Source: Alphaproteobacteria bacterium (lineage in GTDB: Bacteria; Myxococcota_A; UBA796; CAJQPC01). From it: a stretch of DNA of 64,000 nucleotides. Shown piece after piece: positions 24,038 to 31,476 of the stretch. Every line of letters starts with the position of its first letter. Positions within the stretch are counted from its first letter, which is position 1. A program made the position numbers and the translations under genes. The stretch lies in NCBI GenBank assembly GCA_020632795.1, contig JACKEV010000015.1:334112-398111 (forward strand), written 5' to 3'. The notes below the pieces were generated by a model. It made no database searches and had not been told where the DNA came from. It saw only the letters and a program-made list of their open reading frames with translations.

Positions 24038-25411
24038 TTGTCCGCTCCTGTCCCGCCTGACCACGCCCTGCGCGCCGCCATCGCGCTCGGCCTCGCCCTC
24101 GCCGGCTGCGCCACGACGGCCACGAGCGGGCCACCTCCTGCCCCGGAGCCTGCGGTCCCGCCCTCTGTTTCACCCCCCCTTGCGGTGCCCCCTGCCGTCC
24201 GGCCCCCGTTCGCTTCGCCGGGACCCTCGTTGTTCAACGACAACTGCATGAACGGTGCCTACCTGGGCCCGGGCGAGGATCTGAAGCTGGCGCGGGCGGT
24301 GGACAGCCTCCAGCTCCGCTGCGAGGACCAGAAGGGCCCCACCAGACTCGGTGGGGCCGTTGTGGTCTCCACCATCGGCACTCCCTGCGCGAGTGCGAGC
24401 GACGCCGACGCCTGCGCGGCGGCCCTGTCGGCGAGCTGGGCCGGCGATGGCTACCTGGTGACCCGCTACAACCCGATGGGCTGCATCAACCACTACCTGG
24501 TATGGACCGCAGGGGACGAAGTCGGGACCGTCCGCACCCGCGAGGCCCTGCTCGCGCTCCTGGGCCCCGTCGACACCCTGGCCGACGCCGACCTGCTCAT
24601 CTGGGCGGACGGCTACGAGCCCCTCTGCGTGGGCGACGTCACCGAAGGCGGGGTGGAGGTCCAGGCGAAGCGCCGGATCTCGGACTGCCCCATGCAGACG
24701 AACACCTACGTCCTGACCGTGAGCCCCACCGGTCAGGTCTCCGAGGTCTCGGTCCAGGAGGGCCCCCAAGGCCCCTGCATCGGGCGGCTCGCCCCCGGCG
24801 CGCCGGAGCCCTGCCTCAGCGCGCAGGTCGGGCGGTGGCTGGCTGGGGTCGCCGCCCTGGAGGCCGGCGCGGCGGTCGCCTTCGCCCAGCTCCGCGACGA
24901 GCTGGTCCACCACGGCGCACCCGAGGCCCTCGTCCGGGCCGCCGAGACCGCCGTCGCCGACGAGCAGCGCCACGCCGCGCAGGTGGGCACCCTGGCCCGC
25001 CGCTACGGCGCGGACCCCCTGCCCTGCGACGCGGCGCGGGTCCCCCTGCGCAGCCTGGCCACCATCGCGGAGGACAACGCCGCCGAGGGCTGCGCCCGCG
25101 AGGTCTGGGGCGCGGCCGTGGGCCTCTTCCAGGCGCAGAACGCCCGGGATCCGGCGGTGCGGGAGGCCATGACCGCCATCGCGGCGGACGAGCTGGCCCA
25201 CGCGGAGCTGTCCCGGGCCCTGCAGGCGTGGCTCCTGCCCCGGCTGAGCCCGGCGGCGCGCAGGCGGGCCGCGCGGGCACAGCGCCGGGCGTGGCGCCGG
25301 GTGGCAAAGACCGCGCAGGCGCCGGCCGAGGCGGTGTTCACCGAGGCGCTGGGGCTGCCGACGCCAGCGCAGGCGATGGCGCTGCTGGACGGGGTGAGTC
25401 GGGCGGGGTGA
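24038..25411 (+). CDS. Lipoprotein with C-terminal ferritin-like di-iron domain
   Basis: A 457-residue protein starting at TTG five bases after GGAGG. The signal peptide ends in lipobox LALAGCATT, followed by a Pro-rich linker. Residues about 65-260 are a Cys-containing beta-rich domain of unknown family. From about 268 the protein is helical with the ferritin-like pattern: a Glu in the first helix (LEAGAAVAFAQL), DEQRHAAQ in the second (E-x-x-H), AEGCARE in the third and DELAHAEL in the fourth, enough to bind two irons. So it is a lipid-anchored exported protein with a possible di-iron centre, perhaps an oxidase or metal store. No redox partner is next to it. Confidence 0.82.
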   Translation: MSAPVPPDHALRAAIALGLALAGCATTATSGPPPAPEPAVPPSVSPPLAVPPAVRPPFASPGPSLFNDNCMNGAYLGPGEDLKLARAVDSLQLRCEDQKGPTRLGGAVVVSTIGTPCASASDADACAAALSASWAGDGYLVTRYNPMGCINHYLVWTAGDEVGTVRTREALLALLGPVDTLADADLLIWADGYEPLCVGDVTEGGVEVQAKRRISDCPMQTNTYVLTVSPTGQVSEVSVQEGPQGPCIGRLAPGAPEPCLSAQVGRWLAGVAALEAGAAVAFAQLRDELVHHGAPEALVRAAETAVADEQRHAAQVGTLARRYGADPLPCDAARVPLRSLATIAEDNAAEGCAREVWGAAVGLFQAQNARDPAVREAMTAIAADELAHAELSRALQAWLLPRLSPAARRRAARAQRRAWRRVAKTAQAPAEAVFTEALGLPTPAQAMALLDGVSRAG

Positions 25412-25442
25412 GAGGCCGCGGGTGTTCAGAGCAGGATGAGCC

Positions 25443-27734
25443 TCACCCCCGAACCTCCATCACCACCACCCGCCCGTCCCCGCAGCCCGCCACCAGCACC
25501 TCGTCCGGCAGCAGCGCCAGCTCCCGCGGGGCTCCGTCGCAGCGCATCCTGGCGACCTCTTCCCCCGAAAGCTCCATGAGCACGGCCTCGTCGCCGAGCG
25601 CGCCTCCGACGAGCCCGGCCCGCGGCCAGAGCTTCACCCCCTGGAGCCCCGCCGGCAGGGTGGCCTGGCGGACCAACCGGCCGCCCTCCTCCAGGCGCAG
25701 CAGGACCACCGGGTGCGGGTTGTCCTCGCCCTCGTGACAGGCCGCCCACAGGGCCTCGCCGTCCCAGGTCAGCGCAGCGCACCAGCCTGGCAGGGCCCAG
25801 GTCTCCAGCACCTGCCCGGTCTCCGGGTCCCGGGCCTGCACCCGGTCGGGGTCGGCCACCGCGTTGAACAGACGGTCCCCCACGAACCGCAGCCGGGAGA
25901 AGCTGCCGCCCCACTTCTTGCCCTCCGGGATGACCGCCGCCTCCCGCCACAGGCAGCGCCCGGTGGTCACGTCCCAGCCCTGCAGCTGACTGCGGGAGTC
26001 CCCCAGGCCGCGCTCCTCCTCGCCCTTGGCCTGGACATCCGAGAAGTAGCCCAGGGTCGCCGCGAAGCGATCGTCCCCGGACACCGCGATCTCGCTGACC
26101 TGCCTGGTGAAGTCCTCGAACGGCGTGATCGCCCCGGTGGAGGGGTCGAGGCGGGCCATGCCCTCCCCCATGTTGGAGACCAGGACCGGCCCGGACCGCA
26201 GCGGCCCCAGGGCGTGGACGCTCGTCGCCCAGCCCGCGTTGCGCTCGATCCGGAAGTCCGCGACCCGCTCGCCGTCGGCGGTCCACAGGTACAGGTTCGG
26301 GCCCTCCTTCCGGGCGTCCTGCCGGGTGGTCATCAGGCGGCCGTCGGGCAGCCAGGCCAGCGGGCGCTGCCCGGACTCGGGGTGGGCGTCCAGGGTAGCC
26401 ACCCGTCGGCCGGTGGAGGGATCCCAAAGCCGCACCACGTTGTCGGTGTCCCCCGTGGCCACCCGCTGCCCGTCGGGGGAGACCGCCAGGTTCGCCACCC
26501 GGCTGATGTGGTGGTCGCTCGCGTCGCTCGGGTCCAGGCGCCACACCTCGATGTGGCCCTGCTGCCCGCCCGCGACGACGGTGCGCCCGTCCGGAGCGAC
26601 CGCCACCGCGTTCGCCCCGCGCTCCGGGGCCGGCAGCGTGTGCAGCACCTCGCCGCGATCCAGATCCACCAGCTTGAGGTCATACGACGCGGTCACCGCC
26701 CAGGGCCGGCCAGGCACGAGCGCCAGGGCGTTGACGCTCCAGGCGTGGAGGAGGACCCACGCCTCGGCCTTCATGTCCGCGTCCCAGCGGATCAGCTCCT
26801 TCTCGGCGGAGAGCAGGGCGCCGTCCTCGGTGAAGACCAGCACCCCCGGCCCGTCCTTGTGGCCGACGTCGCTCGTGCCGCCGACGGACAGGTAGAGCGT
26901 GCCGATGAAGGAGACGTGCGCGCCGGCGTCGTAGACCTCGCCGTCCCGCTCGCCGCTGCCCGGGTCCCACACCAGCACCGCGTTGTCCACGGAGCTGGTG
27001 ACCCCCCAGTTCCCGTCCTTGGAGAGCGCCACCGCCCGGGGCGTGTGCCGGTGGGCGCCCTCGGCGACCTCGACCACGGCCCCGGTGTCCCGGTCCCAGG
27101 TGCGCACGGCCTTGTCTTCGCACACCGACATCACCCGGTCGTTCGACACGGCGACGTCCCGGACGTAGTGGCGGTGGCCGGTGAGGGTGTGTCGGCACGC
27201 CAGGGTCCCGGCGTCCCACACCCGCACCGTGCGGTCGTCGCCCGCGGTCACGAAGACGGCGCCATCGGGGCTCAGGTCCACGCGGTTGACCGGGCCGATG
27301 TGCCCCTCCAGCCTTCGCTGCACCTCGGGGTCGGAGAGGGACCAGGCGAGCAGCTGGCCGTCCTCGGACGAGGAGACCACCGTGTCGCCGTCGGGCAGCA
27401 CCAGCAGGGCGTTGACCTGGCGCTGGTGGGCCTTCCAGCGACGCTTCAGAGGCGGAAAGGGCCCCTGGAGGGCCGGCGCGCGGGGCACGAGGCCGCGGGC
27501 GTCCCGCCGGCAGTGGTCCAGCAGGGCCCGCTCGGGCGCGCTGCGGCCGTCGAGCCGGGCCAGGAGCTGGGTGGCCAGGGCGCCGGGGTCGGCCTCCAGG
27601 GCGGCAGCGGAGAGGCGCAGGGCCTCGTCCAGCCGAGGACCGAGGGGATCGCCCAGCGCGCGGGCGGCGGCGCGGGCAGCGTCGACGCCACCCTCCAGGG
27701 CTTCGGTGAGGACAGGCAGCAGGGTCGCGAGCAT
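25443..27734 (-). CDS. WD40-repeat protein, copy A
   Basis: A 763-residue soluble protein. The start is the ATG nine bases after GGAGG; an upstream TTG touches the ribosome site. Residues 1-100 are a helical N-terminal domain (LATLLPVLTEALEGGVDAAR), followed by WD40 blades from about residue 105: AHQRQVNALLVLPDGDTVVS, GHIGPVNRVDLSPDG, GHRHYVRDVAVSNDRV and others, many ending in VWD or LWD. At least ten blades are seen, i.e. one or two beta-propellers. It is the last gene of a three-gene minus-strand operon after copy B, from which it is separated by 55 bases. The two copies have the same length and share most of their sequence. Likely a protein-binding scaffold. Confidence 0.9.
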   Translation of the reverse strand: MLATLLPVLTEALEGGVDAARAAARALGDPLGPRLDEALRLSAAALEADPGALATQLLARLDGRSAPERALLDHCRRDARGLVPRAPALQGPFPPLKRRWKAHQRQVNALLVLPDGDTVVSSSEDGQLLAWSLSDPEVQRRLEGHIGPVNRVDLSPDGAVFVTAGDDRTVRVWDAGTLACRHTLTGHRHYVRDVAVSNDRVMSVCEDKAVRTWDRDTGAVVEVAEGAHRHTPRAVALSKDGNWGVTSSVDNAVLVWDPGSGERDGEVYDAGAHVSFIGTLYLSVGGTSDVGHKDGPGVLVFTEDGALLSAEKELIRWDADMKAEAWVLLHAWSVNALALVPGRPWAVTASYDLKLVDLDRGEVLHTLPAPERGANAVAVAPDGRTVVAGGQQGHIEVWRLDPSDASDHHISRVANLAVSPDGQRVATGDTDNVVRLWDPSTGRRVATLDAHPESGQRPLAWLPDGRLMTTRQDARKEGPNLYLWTADGERVADFRIERNAGWATSVHALGPLRSGPVLVSNMGEGMARLDPSTGAITPFEDFTRQVSEIAVSGDDRFAATLGYFSDVQAKGEEERGLGDSRSQLQGWDVTTGRCLWREAAVIPEGKKWGGSFSRLRFVGDRLFNAVADPDRVQARDPETGQVLETWALPGWCAALTWDGEALWAACHEGEDNPHPVVLLRLEEGGRLVRQATLPAGLQGVKLWPRAGLVGGALGDEAVLMELSGEEVARMRCDGAPRELALLPDEVLVAGCGDGRVVVMEVRG

Positions 27735-27789
27735 CGGCTTCAACCTCCGGAGAGGCCGATAACCACGACGCGGACGACGCGCCGTCCGT

Positions 27790-30081
27790 TCAGGCCCGGA
27801 GCTCCATCACCACCACCCGCCCGTCCGCGCACCCCGCCACCAGGACCTCGCCTGACAGCAGCGCCAGCTTCCGCGGGGCCGCGTCGCAGCGCATCCTGGC
27901 GACCTCCTCTCCTGAAAAGTCCATCAACACGACCTCGTCGCCGAGGGCGCCTCCGACGAGCCCGGCCTCCGGCCAGATCCGCGCCGCCCTCAAGCTCGCC
28001 GGGAGGGTGGCCTCGCGCACCAATCGGCTGCTCTCCTCCAGGCGGAACAGGCCCACCGGGTACGGCGAGTCCTCGGCTTCGTGGCAGGCCGCCCACAAGG
28101 ACTCGCCGTCCCACACCAGATGGGCACACCAGCCCGGCAGGTCCCAGGTCTCCAGCACCCGCCCGGTCTCCGGGTCCCGGGCCTGCACCCGGTCCGGGAC
28201 GGTCACCGCATGGAGCAGCCGGTCCCCCGCAAACAGCGGCATCGAGAAGGTGCTGCCCCACTCCTCGCCCTCCGGGATGACCGCCGCCTCGCGCCACAGG
28301 CAGCGGCCGGTGGTCATGTCCCAGCCCTGGAGCTGGCCGCGGGAGTCCCCCAGGCCGCTGTCCTTTTCGGCCTGGGCGTCGTCCTCGGAGAAATACCCCA
28401 GGGTCGCAGCATGGCGGTCGTCCGCCGAGACCACGATCTCGCTGACCTGCTGGGTAAAGTCCTCGAACGGTGTGATCTCCCCGGTGAAGAGGTCGAGACG
28501 GACCACCCCTCCCCTCAGGTTGGAGACCAGCACCAGCCCGGACCACAGCGGCTTCAAGGCGGAGACGCTCGACGCCCACCCCTCGCTGCGCTCGATCCGG
28601 AAGTCCGCGACCCGCTCACCGTCAGCGGTCCAAACGAACAGGTTCGGGCCCTCCTTCCGGGCATCCCGGCGGGTGGTCATCAAGCGCCCGTCGGGCAGCC
28701 ACGCGAGCGGGCGCGGGCCGGACTCGGGGTGGATGTCCAGCGTGGCCACCCACCGCCCGGTGGAGGGGTCCCACAGCCGCACCACGTTGTCGCTGTCGCA
28801 GGTCGCCACCCGCCGCCCGTCGGGAGAGATCGCGACGTCGGACACCCCGCTGATGTGCTGATCCTGGGCGTCGTTCGGGTCCAGGCGCCACACCTCGATG
28901 TGCCCCTTCTCCCCGCCAGCCACCACGGTGCGGCCGTCCGGGGTGACGGCGACCGCGCTCGCCCCATGCTTCGGGCCCGGCAGGGTGTGGATCACCGCGC
29001 CGCGATCCAGGTCCACCAGCTTGAGGTCATACGACGCGGTCACCGCCCAGGGCTGGCCGGGCACCAGGGCCAGGGCGTTGATGGTCCAGGCGTGGGGCAG
29101 GACCCAGGCCTCGGCCTTCATGTCCGCGTCCCAGCGGATCAGCTCCTTCTCGGCGGAGAGCAGGGCCCCGTCCTCGGTGAAGACCAGCACCCCTGGTCCG
29201 TCCCTGTGGCCGACGTCGCTCGAACTGCCCAAGGCCAGGTAGAGCGTGCCGATGAAGGAGACCTGGGCGTCGGCGTCGTAGACCTCGCCGTCCCGCTCGC
29301 CGCTGCCCGGGTCCCACACCAGCACCGCGTTGTCCACGGAGCTGGTGACCCCCCGGTTCCCATCCTTGGAGAGCGCCACCGCCCGGGGCATGTGCCGGTG
29401 GGCGCCCTCGGCGACCTCGATCACCGCGCCCGAGTCCCGGTCCCAGGTGCGCACGGCCTTGTCTTCGCAGACCGACATCACCCGGTCGTTCGACACCGCG
29501 ACACCGCGCACATGGTGGCGGTGGCCGGTGAGGGTGTGTCGGCACGCCAGGGTCCCGGTGTCCCACACCCACACCGTGCGGTCGTCGCCCGCGGTCACGA
29601 AGACCGCGCCGTCGGGACTCAGGTCCATGCGGTTGACCGGGCCGACGTGCCCCTCCAGCTTGCGCTGCACCGCGGGGTCGGTGAGGGACCAGACCAGGAG
29701 CTGACCGTCCTCGGACGCGGAGACCAGCGTGTCTCCGTCGGGCAGCACCAGCAGGGCGTTGACCTGGCGCTCATGGGCCGTCCAGCGGCGCTTCAAAGGC
29801 GGAAAAGGCCCCAGGAGGGCCGGCGCGCGGGGCACGAGGCCTCGGGCGTCCCGTCGGCAGTGGTCCAGCAGGGCCTGCTCGGGGGCGCTGCGCCCGTCGA
29901 GCCGGGCCAGGAGCTGGTTGGGCAGGGCGTCGGGGTCGGCCTCCAGGGCGTCGGCGGACAGGCGCAGGGCCTCGTCCAGCCGAGGACCGAGGGGATCGCC
30001 CAGCGCGCGGGCGGCGGCGCAGGCCGCGTCGACGCCCTCGGCCAGGGCTTCGGCGAGGGCAGGCAGCAGGGTCGCGAGCAT
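27790..30081 (-). CDS. WD40-repeat protein, copy B
   Basis: A 763-residue paralog of the next gene downstream, equal in length and domain order: a helical N-terminal domain (LATLLPALAEALAEGVDAAC), then WD40 blades such as GHVGPVNRMDLSPDGAVFV and GDDRTVWVWDTGTLACRHTL. The ATG follows GGAGG by four bases and lies eight bases after the stop of the upstream lipoprotein gene, so the three genes form an operon. Divergence between the copies is concentrated in the C-terminal blades and a small insertion near residue 600 (DDAQAEKDSG), suggesting different binding partners after duplication. Confidence 0.9.
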   Translation of the reverse strand: MLATLLPALAEALAEGVDAACAAARALGDPLGPRLDEALRLSADALEADPDALPNQLLARLDGRSAPEQALLDHCRRDARGLVPRAPALLGPFPPLKRRWTAHERQVNALLVLPDGDTLVSASEDGQLLVWSLTDPAVQRKLEGHVGPVNRMDLSPDGAVFVTAGDDRTVWVWDTGTLACRHTLTGHRHHVRGVAVSNDRVMSVCEDKAVRTWDRDSGAVIEVAEGAHRHMPRAVALSKDGNRGVTSSVDNAVLVWDPGSGERDGEVYDADAQVSFIGTLYLALGSSSDVGHRDGPGVLVFTEDGALLSAEKELIRWDADMKAEAWVLPHAWTINALALVPGQPWAVTASYDLKLVDLDRGAVIHTLPGPKHGASAVAVTPDGRTVVAGGEKGHIEVWRLDPNDAQDQHISGVSDVAISPDGRRVATCDSDNVVRLWDPSTGRWVATLDIHPESGPRPLAWLPDGRLMTTRRDARKEGPNLFVWTADGERVADFRIERSEGWASSVSALKPLWSGLVLVSNLRGGVVRLDLFTGEITPFEDFTQQVSEIVVSADDRHAATLGYFSEDDAQAEKDSGLGDSRGQLQGWDMTTGRCLWREAAVIPEGEEWGSTFSMPLFAGDRLLHAVTVPDRVQARDPETGRVLETWDLPGWCAHLVWDGESLWAACHEAEDSPYPVGLFRLEESSRLVREATLPASLRAARIWPEAGLVGGALGDEVVLMDFSGEEVARMRCDAAPRKLALLSGEVLVAGCADGRVVVMELRA

Positions 30082-30089
30082 CGGGCCTC

Positions 30090-30782
30090 CTACGAGGCCG
30101 ATAACAACGCCTCCAGCGAGACGCCGACCTCCGAGAGCAGGGTGTCCCAGGCCTCGTCGACCAGGGCGTCGTCCTCCACGGTCCAGACCGTGTTGAAGCG
30201 GCGCTCGAAGGTCTCCTCGGCGCTGACCTGGCCGTACAGGAAGCCGTTTCGCACGTCGATCACCGAGAGATCGAGGTAGCTCTCCAGCTCCAGATCCAGG
30301 AAGGGGCTGAACAGCGCGGGCACGAGCAGCACGTTGAGGGCGACGAGGCCGTTGGCGGAGCTGGTGCGGCGCCACCCGTGGTCGGCGACAACCAGCACGT
30401 CACACCGGGCCCGCGCGGCGATGAGGCGCAGGGACTCCACGCTGACCGGGGGCGCGGCCGGCGGGGGCGCGTAGGGGCTGGCCTCGGCGAAGCGCCGCTG
30501 GCCGGTGACCAGGAAGGGCGGGATGGTGTAGGTGTCCGCGACGCCCTCCACCGCGTCCAGGCGCGCGGCCAGGGCCAGGGCGCGGTCGGTGTCGAAGCTG
30601 TAGAGCGCCACCCGCGGCTGCGCCGGGAGCTGGGGGCGGGCCTCGAAGGCCGCGCGGATGGCGTCGTCGTCGATCTGCACCGGCAGGGCGGGGTCGAAGC
30701 CCAGGGCGCCGCTGGCGCGGTAGACCTGGGTGGTGGCGCAGCCCGCGAGGGCCAGCGCGAGGGCGATGGTGAGTGAACGCAT
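30090..30782 (-). CDS. Lipoprotein of unknown function, first gene of the WD40 operon
   Basis: A 230-residue lipoprotein: RSLTIALALALAGCATT contains a clear lipobox (LAGC). The mature part begins with a Rossmann-like alternation (PRVALYSFDTDRALALAARL, DVLVVADHGWRR), then a hydrophobic segment (LVALNVLLVPALFSPF) and a beta-rich end (YLDLSVIDVRNGFLYGQVS). This pattern is shared with proteobacterial GNA1162-like or LpoB-like envelope proteins, but I do not assign it. Strong ribosome site AAGGAGGAG. It starts the operon with the two cytosolic-looking WD40 proteins, an odd mix of compartments. Confidence 0.75.
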   Translation of the reverse strand: MRSLTIALALALAGCATTQVYRASGALGFDPALPVQIDDDAIRAAFEARPQLPAQPRVALYSFDTDRALALAARLDAVEGVADTYTIPPFLVTGQRRFAEASPYAPPPAAPPVSVESLRLIAARARCDVLVVADHGWRRTSSANGLVALNVLLVPALFSPFLDLELESYLDLSVIDVRNGFLYGQVSAEETFERRFNTVWTVEDDALVDEAWDTLLSEVGVSLEALLSAS

Positions 30783-30858
30783 GTCTCCTCCTTGGGGGCA
30801 TGGGGGAGACGTGCAGGGCGGGTGGGGGCTTACAGGGGGGTGGAGCTTCGAAGCCCCC

Positions 30859-31476
30859 CTACCCCCCGAACAAGCTCCGGCAGTCCTCCAGCACCGCCCC
30901 CGGGTCCGCCCCCAGGCTCACCGCGCCCTCGTGGAAGACCACGGCCTGGCCGGCGTCATCGAGGATCCAGGCGTGGCGCAGGGGGGCGTCGTCCCACGCG
31001 CTCAGCACGCCGTAGTGCTCGGCCAGGACCTGCTCAGCGTCGGTCCAGACCTCGTACTCGTAGTCCAGGGAGGCGCGCCAGGCGGCGGTCACCTCAGGGT
31101 CGGCGAAGCCCACCGCCACGATGCGCACGCCGAGGGCCTCGAAGTCGGGCTGACGGTCGCGGTACCCGCAACCATCGTTCGTTCACGTGCTCTCGCTGGC
31201 GTCCCGGAAGAACCACAACACCGTCGGCGCGCCCGCCAGCCAGTCGGCGGTGCGGGCCAGGCGCTCGTGGTTCTGCACCTCGAAGGCCGGCGGGGGCAGC
31301 GGCGGGTCCACCGCCCGGCCCCGCAGCCCCGAGGGCTCGGCGCTGTCGTCCGTCGCGGTGCTGTCGTCCGTGACGCCGCTGTCATCGGCATCGTCGCTGT
31401 CGTGGCTGTCCACGACGGCCACGGAGTCGTGCGGCTCCGGCGCGGTGCAGCCCAGCGCCAGGGCGAGCAGGATCAC
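30859..31476 (-). CDS. Candidate selenocysteine-containing peroxiredoxin (Bcp-like) lipoprotein
   Basis: Read as one 205-residue protein with an in-frame UGA at codon 98 (31183-31185). GTG start overlaps the upstream stop (GTGA). Residues 1-10 (ILLALALGC) form a lipobox; an Asp/Ser linker of 35 residues follows. The catalytic domain starts near 60. PTVLWFFRDASEST, UGA, then TNDGCGYRDRQPDFEALG aligns position by position with the Bcp motif F-Y-P-K-D-x-T-P-G-C-T-x-E-x-C-x-F-R-D: UGA falls on the peroxidatic Cys, Cys103 on the resolving Cys. Downstream (VRIVAVGFADPEV, VLAEHYGVLSAW, HAWILDDAGQAVV) the fold continues with no frameshift. A hairpin follows the UGA. Inference: Sec at 98, a membrane-anchored peroxide reductase. 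The alternative is a nonsense mutation. Confidence 0.85.
31152..31176 (-). promoter_or_regulatory. SECIS-like hairpin downstream of the in-frame UGA
   Basis: In the mRNA, GAUGGUUGCGG pairs with CCGCGACCGUC (11 bp, two G-U) around a GUA loop. The stem starts six bases after the UGA and the loop G is 18 bases after it, within the spacing known for bacterial SECIS elements, whose loop has G among its first two bases. It lies inside the coding region, as expected for SelB recognition. Confidence 0.75.
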
